Assembly (NCBI GenBank): GCA_032716605.1
Contig: CM064509.1
Location: 33,684,178-33,748,177 of the forward strand
DNA: 64,000 nt
Source of the DNA: Paralithodes platypus
Taxonomy: Eukaryota > Arthropoda > Malacostraca > Decapoda > Lithodidae
Reading direction: 5' to 3'
This document shows positions 55,137 through 64,000 of the stretch, in pieces. The notes beneath the pieces are model-generated. The model was not told the origin of the DNA. It was given only the letters and a program-made list of their open reading frames with translations, and did not search any database. Position 1 is the stretch's first letter. Each line of letters starts with the position of its first letter. A program made the translations under genes and the position numbers.

Positions 55137-55716
55137 TAACCCCTTCTGTACCGGGGACGGCCTTTTAGCTTAAGGGGAGGCAGACGGTTTTTCTGCACCC
55201 CCTTCTCCCTAATGTTTAGCCCCACTAGTTTTAATATTATATGACGTTCCGCCCATTAGTTTGGCGATTTTAACACCTTTCGCCCCATTTCGTTGTAAAT
55301 TTTAAGACCTTTCGTGCCATTTAGGTATCGATTTTTCTTGGCAAGCGATAGTGAGCCTACAATTTTAAGAGGAACCGGCCAAAGGCCGGGAAATTTTTCT
55401 ACCGAATAATGTAAACATTTATCTTGAAGGGTGGTCTAGGGGGTGTTTTTCTAAGCTTGCTGGAGGTCTAGCGAGGAAACCAATAAAATATATGAATACA
55501 TGAGTTATTAGACCAAACAAACGGCCAGTCGCCCCTTAACTCTGGCTACTATTAGACGATTGTATTCAGTTTTAAAGGGGCGTCCAGCGATTAACAGGCT
55601 TCGAACTATCTCACTTAGCCCTTTTTGCTACAACATATCGTTCTCAAACTACACTAAATCCTCTAAATATTGCTTGAGTAAAATTATAAAGATGTCACCG
55701 GTACAGAAGGGGTTAA
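55137..55716. mobile_element. Family E element E12, split by A19
   Basis: TTAA at 55137-55140 and 55713-55716. TTAACCCCTTCTGTACCGG against CCGGTACAGAAGGGGTTAA is an exact 19-bp pairing. The inside is interrupted after GGCCTTTTAGC by A19 and resumes TTAACTCTGGCTACTATTAG, as in intact E copies. Confidence 0.92.
55170..55539 (-). mobile_element. Family A element A19, nested in E12
   Basis: TTAA at 55170-55173 and 55536-55539. The hairpin is perfect with an AAA loop (CCGGCCAAAGGCCGG). Excising one TTAA plus the element restores TTTTAGCTTAACTCTGGC, showing that TTAA is the duplicated target. Confidence 0.95.
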
Positions 55717-55841
55717 CGAAATTCCAAGTAGAAAAAGGAGGCCTCCTTAAATGTGTATACTTTAATCAATAATGCAATAACAAGATAACAAGATAACTCT
55801 AGGTGATGTCAGAATTGGTTTTTTAAGGAGCTAATAGGAAA

Positions 55842-56222
55842 TTAAGGGGACAGTGGCTGTTTATTTGGGCTATTAATTAATTTATTCATATATTATTTTG
55901 TTTTTCTAGTTTTCTCCCTAGACCTCCATCAAGCTTAGAAAAAAAAACCTAGACTCCCCTTCAAGATGGATTTGTACATTTTTCGGTAGAAATATGTCCC
56001 GGCCAAAGGCCGATTCCTCCTAAAATTACAGGCTCGCTATCGCTCGCCAGGAAAAAATCGACATTTAAATGGCACGAAGGGTCCTAATATTGACAAAGAA
56101 ATGGGGTGAAAGGTCATAAAATCCCCAAACTAATGGAACCAACGTCTGAAAATCTCAAAAAAACTAGTGGGGCTAAACATTAGGGAGAAGGGGGTCCAGA
56201 AAAACGGTCTGTCTCCCCTTAA
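55842..56222 (+). mobile_element. Family A element A20 (family reference)
   Basis: TTAA at 55842-55845 and 56219-56222. Order of blocks in family A: TTAAGGGGACAGTGGCTG; GTCTATTAATT; CCTAGACCTCCATCAAGCTT; AAGATAAATTTGTACAT; TTTTTCGGTAGAAAAATG; hairpin CGGCCAAAGGCCG; GGCTCGCTATCGCTCGCC; AAAATCGACACCTAAATGG; several GGTCTTAA/ATGGGGCGAAAG phrases; GGGTCCAGAAAAACGG; CTGTCTCCCCTTAA. The outer inverted repeat is only about 14 bp (TTAAGGGGAGACAG type). No ORF. TTAA target use points to piggyBac-type mobilisation in trans, which is inference because no transposase is visible. The long inner part is not palindromic, unlike family B. Confidence 0.93.
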
Positions 56223-57076
<854 letters not shown>

Positions 57077-57266
57077 CTAATTCTACACTGTCCTACAAGT
57101 TTATGAAATGTAGTTTCAATTCTAGTGCCGGTAACATATGACGGGGAATATCAATTATGACGAGGGTGAATACAGTTATGGAAGTGAGGCTTGCTAATAA
57201 TTATGAGAATCCCACGAGAGCTGTTCGCCCTGTTCGTATTATTATTATTATTATTATTATTGTTTA

Positions 57267-57649
57267 TTAGTTGTTCGTTCTATTAGTTTGGCAATTTTAA
57301 CATCTTTCTTCCCATTTTTGTTGTCAGTATTTGGACCTTTCGTACCATTTAGGTGTCATTTTTTTCCCTGGTGAGCAATAGCGAGACTCTAGTTTTAGGA
57401 GCAATAGGGCTTGGGCCGGGACATTTAGGAGCAATAGGGCTTGGGCCGGGACATTTAGGAGCAATAGGGCTTGGGCCGGGACATTTAGGAGCAATAGGGC
57501 TTGGGCCAGGACATTTTTCTAACGAAAAATTAAGAAATTTATCTCGAAAGGGGGTCTAGGGAGTGTTTAAGCTTGATGGAGGTCTAGCAAAGAAACTAAA
57601 GATGTATTAATAAATAAATATACTACAAAAATATACCGTACCCTCTTAA
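57267..57649 (-). mobile_element. Family A element A21 with internal amplification
   Basis: Right TTAA at 57646-57649; the left end is lost near an ATT run. Blocks: CCCTGGTGAGCAATAGCGAG, CTAACGAAAAATTAAGAAAT, AAGCTTGATGGAGGTCTAGC. The core segment is repeated four times. Confidence 0.85.
57397..57514. repeat. 30-bp tandem repeat in the core of A21, 4 copies
   Basis: AGGAGCAATAGGGCTTGGGC plus CGGGACATTT, starting every 30 bp. The unit covers the hairpin and the GGGACATTT string of the family core. The in-frame translation IGLGPGHLGA is a by-product. Confidence 0.95.
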
Positions 57650-58574
57650 AGAAAGCTTACATCACTTGTTCAAGGTACTGTGATAGCTGATGGGATGCAC
57701 ATGGTTACTGGTGGATTAACAGCTGTGGTCTGGTCCATCCTTCCTGGGTCACTGTGTCTACTAGAAGCAAGGGTATTGGGAGTTTTCAAGTAATCAGTAG
57801 CTGCTTTAATTAGTCTGCAGTGCATGGTACTGGCTTCTCATTCTCTCATTTATATTATTTTGTAGAGAGCTTACGGTGGAGGGTTTGATGCCTACTGATA
57901 ATACCATTATGTACCCTCTCTATTATAGAAGCCAAAATCTCATGGTAGACTCCTGTAAACTATTCTTCGTCGGGTTGAGGCCGTGCAGTGTTTGTAATAT
58001 AGAAAACTTAGCTGTCCGTAGCTTGTTTCCCGCATTTGGCGAAGTCACCCATCCCATCATTTATCCTATTTTTGTTGCTTCAGTCAATATAAATATGTCT
58101 CATGAGATAAGGCTTAGCTGTTTTCTGGTGAAGGGTCTCACATTCACTGAAAATATTTCAGAGACTGGAAAGTCTTGGAGGTTACACTGGACATCTTGGT
58201 TTTCGTCCCTTCTGCTGTCTTCTCAACAAATGTGATGCACCAATTGGCACCAGTAAAATAACATAAGATTTCACTGGGTTTGAATGATCACCCTGATATA
58301 ATTTTAGCATGTAATAGGAGTTAAACAATTTTTGAAGTAGTCAAGCAGCCCATTACCTCGTACCAATATCTATCAGGACCTCAGGGATGGGCGACTGTGA
58401 GCTGTGATGTGGCTGGTATTAACTCAATGAAAGTGTGAGGAAAGAGTCATTTCCTGGTGCAACTGATGATATAGGTGATTTTTGTGGCTGCTTGAAGGTG
58501 AAAGGGTTAAGGAAGGTGCTGAGGTTTTGGTCTGATACGCAGAATACTCTGGTGAAATATGCAGAATTGCTATT
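57650..58574. other. unassigned sequence
   Basis: Mixed-composition DNA. The longest frame is 119 codons (57876-58235) with no recognised domain. It could be old retroelement or unique sequence. Confidence 0.4.
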
Positions 58575-58812
58575 GCCAGCCGTCCGGCTGGCTCAGTTGA
58601 TAGCATGCCTGATTCCCACCTTGAAGGTCTCGCGTTCAATCCCCGCTCAGATTGAAACGTTTTTCTGGGATACAGCCGGCGGTTACCATCTCCCCATGAG
58701 CAAGGGGGATGGGTAATGGTCTCTGGTAGACTAAAGAAAGCCAAGCGCTTGCGAATCCTCGAAGGAGGAGAGACGGGCGCTATATAAGTAACCAGAAGAT
58801 TATTATTATTAT
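58575..58812 (+). mobile_element. tRNA-derived SINE, full structure
   Basis: Head GGCTGGCTCAGTTGATAGC (A-box) and CGCGTTCAATCCCCGC (B-box) spaced about 45 bp apart. A body of about 130 bp includes TGGGATACAGCCGGCGGTTA and AGACGGGCGCTATATAAGTA, with an (ATT)n tail at 58798-58814. This is the best-preserved SINE here. No tRNA-type acceptor pairing, so not a tRNA gene. Confidence 0.82.
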
Positions 58813-59503
58813 TTTGGAATGCAGCAGTACTGTTTAGAAAAGCCGCATTTCTTTACATCTGTGAGGGTTTTACTCAGAGGCTCTATTGTCTGGGTTTATA
58901 TCAGGGTTCTTTAAATATATTAATGTTTAGTCAGCTTGGGCTTGCTACCGGGTAGTGACAACAATTTTGTCAGAGATACCAGGCAATGCACTGTAGGTAA
59001 GAAGGGTGCCTTGCACATTATTTTAAGGCAGGCAATTGTGTGTCTGTAGCCTGAAAGTATGCGCCGAGTCTAAATGTTTATGCAAATATCAGCTCTCCGC
59101 GCTACATGGGCTTGACTCATTACTCTATTGTATCCATGCATTCTTCTGTTGTACATCAGTAATATTTCACCCTTACCACCATATAATGTTTCATACATAT
59201 TTTAATACATGTAAAATAGTCCGGCAGATATCTATACTGAACAAGACTATGTAAGGTGGTTGTTAGGTACAGCCTACTGTATGTAATATGAATTTACAAG
59301 CATTATTTGGGTGTTAGTAAAGTTAACTGTAGAGCATTAGGAATACATAAAAATAAAGTGGGAAACACAGTTACGCAGAATTGCCAAGGGTGATGAGAGA
59401 AGACAGGACAATGGAAAAAAAGAGATCGTACAGAAAGAAAAAATATGGAAGCCGCCAAGAAGAAAAAGAATAATAAAAGTGATGGAAAGAATGCGAGATA
59501 TAT

Positions 59504-59507
<4 letters not shown>
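58813..59507. other. unassigned sequence
   Basis: No supported feature. Confidence 0.45.

Positions 59508-59551
<44 letters not shown>
59508..59551. repeat. (GA)n microsatellite
   Basis: About 21 GA dinucleotides. A second short GA run lies at 59671-59692. Confidence 0.95.
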
Positions 59552-59554
<3 letters not shown>

Positions 59555-59804
59555 AGGATCCGTTGGCAGAAAGACGGCATGAATGGGAGTTAATATATGG
59601 TGAGAATTAAAGGCAAAGAAATAGTAGTATAATTTGGTACTAGAATGACACACACACGCATAGACGCTCACAGAGAGAGAGAGAGAGAGAGAGTAGCACC
59701 ATGGCGGAAAGAGAGAAGAGTGAGAGAGTGAAGTATTGCCTCCTCATACATAATGCAGAGAGTAATGTAATTTGTTCCACTTTGGGGCTATCAAGACGTT
59801 CTCG

Positions 59805-60592
59805 CCGTCACCCCCCAACCCCCCTTCCTTCCTCCCTGTCAACCCCCCCCCCCCCCCCCGCCTTTCCTTCCCCTCTGTCACCGCCGCTTTCACCTTCCTT
59901 CCTCCCTGTCACCCTTGCCCCCCCCCCCCACATTTCCTTCCTCCCTGTCACTCTCCTTTCCTTCCTCCCTGTCACTCTCCTTTCCTTCCTCCCTGTCACT
60001 CTCCTTTCCTTCCTCCCTGGCACTCCCCTTTCCTTCCTCCCTGTCACTCTCCTTTCCTTCCTCCCTGTCACCCCCTCCCCTTCCTTCATCTGTCACCCCC
60101 ACTTTCTTCCTCCCTGTCACCCCCGCTTTCTAACTCCATAGCACCGCCCTCCCTTCTTTCCACCCTGTCAACCCCGCCCCCTCCTTGCTCCCTGTCAACC
60201 CCCCCTGCCTTTCTCCCTGTCACCCCCCGCCCCCTCCTTCCTCCCTTCCCCCCCCCCTTTCCTTCCTCCATTTCAACCCTACCTTCCTTCCTCCCTGTCA
60301 CCACCCCCATCCTTCTCCTTGTCAACCTCCCTTACTTCCTCCCTGTCACCCCTGCCTTCCTTCCTGTCACCCCTACCTTCCTCCCTGTCACCCCCCCCCC
60401 TTCCTTCCTCTCTGTCACTCACCCCCTCCTTCCTCCCTGTCAACCCCCCTCCCTTACCCCCCCCCTTTCCTTCTTCCCTGTCACCCCTGCCTAACCCCTT
60501 TTTCCTCCCTGCCATCCCACTTCCTTACTCCCTGCCAAACCCCCCCCCCCTTTCTCCCTATAACCCTCCCCCCCCCCTCCCCCCTCGCCAGA
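59805..60592. repeat. CCTTCCTCCCTGTCACCCC minisatellite
   Basis: Imperfect units of 19-26 bp with C runs. At 59933-60080 the period is a regular 24 bp (CCCTGTCACTCTCCTTTCCT). Pro/Ser/Leu-rich frames and minus GRKERRVT-type frames are artefacts. Confidence 0.93.
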
Positions 60593-60769
60593 CAATAAGG
60601 AGACGGTCAAAGTCAGTACTAGTTTATTCATTATGAGGAGTCTAGACATTGTGACCCCCTAGCCTCTTCTCAACTCAGGGAGGGCCGGAACAAACGGGCT
60701 GTACATGTCCGCATCTGTTTACTGTTTGACTCTTCGCCAATGGTAGAAATGTCAGCAAAGCTCGATTCC

Positions 60770-60990
60770 TTAAGGTGGGGTTTTTCTGGACCCCTATTTT
60801 ACTCAGTTTAGCGATTTTAGGACCTTTCATCCCATGTAATTTTCAATTTTAAGACCTTTCGTATCATTTAGTGTCAATGTTTTCCTGGAGAACGATAGCG
60901 AGACTGCAATAAAATCGAAGCCGGGACATTTTTCTACCAACAAATGTACAGATTTACCTCAAAAGGGGGACTCGGAGGCATTATTTTATA
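60770..60990 (-). mobile_element. Family A element A22, truncated
   Basis: TTAA at 60770-60773. AAGACCTTTCGTATCATTTA, TTTTCCTGGAGAACGATAGC, then a shortened hairpin region and GGGACATTTTTCTACCAACA. It ends before the AAGCTTGAT block. Confidence 0.8.
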
Positions 60991-62285
60991 AAGGAGGTAT
61001 TGGCATAATGGGAGTGAGACCGGAGGGAGTTGAGGTAGGAAGGTGCAATGGGGTACGCTAGGTTTAGATTGGAGAAATGTGAAATACTGAAATAGGAACA
61101 AACAAAAGGCAGTCACTTTGCCGATTACAGGAAGGAAAAGGGTAATACGCTGACAAAGTATTGAAAGAATACAGATAGAAGATATGTGTCACAGATGAAA
61201 GTAACTTACGAGAAAGGTAAAAGGAAAAATAATTACCTACTGAGATAAGTATGCATTAAACATTATAATGTTTTAACCCTCAAACAGCGGGCAGCTTATA
61301 ATTTCCAGGGCGCCCTGAACGGGTACTTTTACTATTTTATGCATTTTTCAACTCATTCTAACTCTGTGAAACAAAAAATTAAGGAAGAAGACAAAATGTG
61401 TGGAAGACGTTATGTGTTTTGACCTGTACGGAGACACCAACATCTCATTCCCATCTGGTCTGTGGCCTTGACAGTGACGAGAGAAAGAGGAGGTGTTTTT
61501 GCGTGATAGCTCTGGATCAAGTTATTGCTTGCCTACAACACATATGCTCACTCCAATGGTTAGTGGGTGACTGAATGAAAGGTGTCCAACTGGGCCGTGA
61601 CCCCAGCCATGTAACCTTGGCAACTGCTAGGTACCACCACATGTTACTGCGGAGCATTTTTTACGGCGGGATACAAAACATCTTGGGATGTTGCCTGGAG
61701 CATGCGACAGGAACAACTCCAGATGTCACCCGACCTTTAGCGGTTAAAGGTCCTAGCCGAGATGTGTCCACCAAGGGTACCCAATTGAATAGTCACCCAG
61801 GTCTAGGCCTGACGTCAGCTAGGCTTTGACTGCTAAATAAGAAGACCTGTAGGCCACCTCAATCCCCCATTACTCAAGGGAAATAGTAATAGATTGCAGT
61901 GCTTATGAAAAACAATCTTCGACCTAAGCGGAAGTTATCTTGGGTCCATTGGGTGGGATTTCAAGACTCCCTCCACTGCAACAGCAAACCCTATACCCAA
62001 ACCGAGACAAGATTGTGGTTCTAAAACATGAGTTTCGGAGTATATGAAAACTGAAGGTGTATTTTCAATGATCATCAGTGTATCATCAATATTTTCTTGA
62101 AAGACAAACATATGTGGATTAGTGGGGAATGAAAATGTGGTGAATTTAACTTTATTTAAATTTAGTATGTGCTACAAATATATTTAGTTTACATTTCTGC
62201 ATAATATCGCTACGTTTTTTACTTCCTTATAGCTTGAAGCTTGCTAGCGGTCAGATAGACAGAAGGTATACAAAGCGGGAACTAG
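60991..62285. other. unassigned sequence with a worn H end
   Basis: About 1.3 kb with no recognised gene. An 84-codon plus frame (61575-61829) has no domain. CTACTTCCTTATAGC-like words at 62216-62255 match the right end of family H. Confidence 0.4.
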
Positions 62286-62298
62286 TTAAGGGGAGACT

Positions 62299-62340
<42 letters not shown>

Positions 62341-62688
62341 CTATTAATTCATTTATTCCTATATTTCTTAGTTTCCTTGCTAGACCTCCATCAAGCTTAG
62401 AAACACCCCCTAGAGTCTAGACCCTCCTTCAAGATAAATGTGTACATTTTTCGGTAGAAAAATGTCCCGGCCGAAGGCCGCTTCCTCTTAATATTTCAGG
62501 CTCGCTAACGCTCGCCAGGAAAAAAATCGACACCTAAATGGCACGAAAGGCCCTATAATTGACAATGAAATTGGGTGAAAGGTCATAAAATCCCCAAACT
62601 AATGGAACCAATGTCTTAAAATCTCAAAACTAGTGGGGTTAAACATTAGGGAGAAGGGGGTCCAGAAAAACGGTCTGTCTCCCCTTAA
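62286..62688 (+). mobile_element. Family A element A23
   Basis: TTAA at 62286-62289 and 62685-62688. A T run of about 43 bases (62299-62341) sits just inside the left end. Hairpin CGGCCGAAGGCCG, then ATATTTCAGGCTCGCTAACG. Same subfamily as A8 and A20. Confidence 0.92.
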
Positions 62689-62925
62689 TTCAACAAATAT
62701 TAAAATACACCAGGTAGAGACAACAACAATAGGTCATAACAAGAAAGACGTATAGCACGTCCAGGATATGTAAATAGAGAAGGAAGCGAGAAACTAGGTC
62801 GACATCTGCAACAGGAAGCCAACAATGACACCGGCTGTCCAGTCCAGGCAGAATCGAGTGAAGCTATGAAAACGAGACTACAAGGATATTTAAGGCAAGC
62901 ATTGGTATATAGAAAATATATGCAT

Positions 62926-63293
62926 TTAAGGGGAGTCACCGGCTTTTTTGTTATCTTTCTCTCCTTTTCTCTCTTTCCCTGGCTTGTATCCATTCGGCCC
63001 CATTCAGCCAACTGTTTTAAGATGTTTATCCCCATCCAGGTGTCGATATATTCCTGGCGAGCGATAGCGAGCCAGCATTGTATGGAGAAATCCGGCTTCG
63101 CCGGAGACAAATTTAGGTTGATGTCAAAACAAAAATCTATATATGCTGGCTCGCTACCGCTCGGCAGGAAAATATTGACACCTGGATGGGGGTAAACGTC
63201 TTAAAACATAGTCTGAATGGGGCCGAATGGATACAAGCCAGAGAAAGAGAGAAAAGGAGTTAAAGAGAAAACAAGCGAGGTGACCCCCCGTAA
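62926..63293 (-). mobile_element. Family B element B5
   Basis: Left TTAA at 62926-62929, right end GTAA (63290-63293). Perfect hairpin TCCGGCTTCGCCGGA, but the GAAAAATGTAC string is deleted after GACA. Outer palindrome GGCTTGTATCCATTCGGCCC against its complement is exact over this stretch. Confidence 0.9.
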
Positions 63294-63559
63294 ATGCACA
63301 ACGTTGTAACCAGTGCGACATATGGTCCGGATCACCTCCTAAATGGCATCACTTCTTCCTTGCCGCTTATACTGTCGGTCCACCAAATGTCTTGAAAATG
63401 GGTTCATAGCGCATTGCCTTTCTACCCGTCAATTGTTCATGGAAATCTCCGAATCGCCTTCTAAATGTCTTCTAAATGTCTTCTAAATCTCTTCTTCCTC
63501 GGCGCATGTTAATTCATATTCTTTCTGCAACATTCCTGCCAAGAATCTATGTCCTGAGC

Positions 63560-63568
<9 letters not shown>
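63294..63568. other. unassigned sequence
   Basis: TCTTCTAAATGTC is tandemly repeated at 63460-63500. Otherwise nothing recognised. Confidence 0.5.

Positions 63569-63632
<64 letters not shown>
63569..63632. repeat. (CT)n microsatellite
   Basis: About 31 CT dinucleotides followed by a C run. Confidence 0.97.
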
Positions 63633-63633
<1 letters not shown>

Positions 63634-63910
63634 CCCCCAAATATCATGAACATCGGTAAATAACTTTGTGAGATCTCTTTTTTTACAGACAAACAAAGAA
63701 AGAAAAGGAGGCGAAAACATAGCCTCCGTCTAACTTCGTTGGCGGAGGTCATAAAATACCCGAAGAATACATTATTTTGTTATAAACGTTCCCAATGTTA
63801 AATATAGAATATGTACAGCATCTTTCAATCATCTTTATGTAAGAGATATCCTTTTTAAGCTTGTCCAAAGTTAGATTCTAGTTAGTAGGAAGTTAAGACT
63901 GATAATGGAC

Positions 63911-64000
63911 ACGGGCGCCCACCTCGCCTTTTTTTGTTTTCTCTTTTTCTCCCTCTCTCTTTGGCTTGTGTCCATTTGGCCCCATTCAGCCTACTGTTTA
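63911..64000 (+). mobile_element. Family B element B6, cut by the window end
   Basis: GCGCCCACCTCGCC, GGCTTGTGTCCATTTGGCCC and CATTCAGCCTACTGTTTA match the outer 90 bp of family B, entered from the end opposite to B3. The expected TTAA is degraded. Confidence 0.82.

Noticed and set aside
57876..58235. 119-codon frame as a host gene
   Set aside because: No domain, no partner exons and no start context seen. Kept only as unassigned sequence.
58575..58660. Genuine tRNA gene in the SINE head (also considered at 25018, 33278, 40680 and 41372)
   Set aside because: A and B boxes are present, but acceptor and anticodon stems do not pair and each continues into a SINE body or tail.

Overview
This is a gene-poor, repeat-dominated stretch of animal nuclear DNA. 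I find no convincing host protein-coding gene and no rRNA, CRISPR or operon structure. The density of (CT/GA)n, (TA)n and (GT/CA)n microsatellites, the many minisatellites, the arthropod-style non-LTR retrotransposon fragments (jockey-like, CR1-like and others) and the crowded small foldback elements best fit an arthropod. A decapod crustacean is my inference; no single marker proves it.

The main structured signal is a population of small non-autonomous DNA elements bounded by TTAA. Family A (about 330-400 bp, 23 whole or partial copies) and family B (about 370-395 bp, 6 copies, nearly palindromic end to end) share a core of about 100 bp. The core holds a GC-rich hairpin, a GAAAAATGTAC-like string and a GCGA-rich module. 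Family E (about 205-235 bp, about 13 copies) is a third TTAA-bounded palindromic family. Nested insertions give empty sites: A19 sits inside E12 at an internal TTAA, E1 sits inside foldback J1, and F1 sits inside E7. No transposase is visible, so any movement would depend on an enzyme encoded elsewhere.

Layout. 1-2.5 kb: pyrimidine-rich DNA with A1, G1, A2. 2.5-4.3 kb: J1/E1, (TA)n, A3. 4.5-6.7 kb: a 23-bp minisatellite. 6.7-11.5 kb: A4, B1, A5, a very uniform 50-bp array, C1, H1, A6, D1, B2. 11.9-15 kb: a minus-strand coding-like region with acidic decapeptide repeats, interrupted by a plus-strand CR1-like fragment. 15-20.5 kb: two composite C elements with GAT-rich arrays, the second split cleanly by a LINE. 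20.5-25.2 kb: microsatellites, small arrays, A7, a SINE. 25.5-31.1 kb: A8, a decayed jockey-like element, a second CR1 copy, a 32-bp array, B4. 31.4-38.6 kb: G2, A10, a SINE, more jockey, CR1-like and RTE-like pieces, A11 and several E copies. 38.8-46.7 kb: C/T-rich DNA, A13-A15, a second SINE with the same body, E6, E7/F1. 46.7-53.5 kb: a near-perfect 157-bp hairpin, A16, E8, 24-bp and 37-bp arrays. 53.5-64 kb: E11, H2, A17/A18, E12/A19, A20, A21, a SINE, A22, A23, B5 and the start of B6.

No pathway can be inferred. Long open frames are mostly by-products of stop-free tandem repeats. The frames with real protein character are reverse-transcriptase fragments and the minus-strand acidic-repeat region. 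Several frames quoted here begin at non-ATG codons, so their starts should not be read as translation starts.
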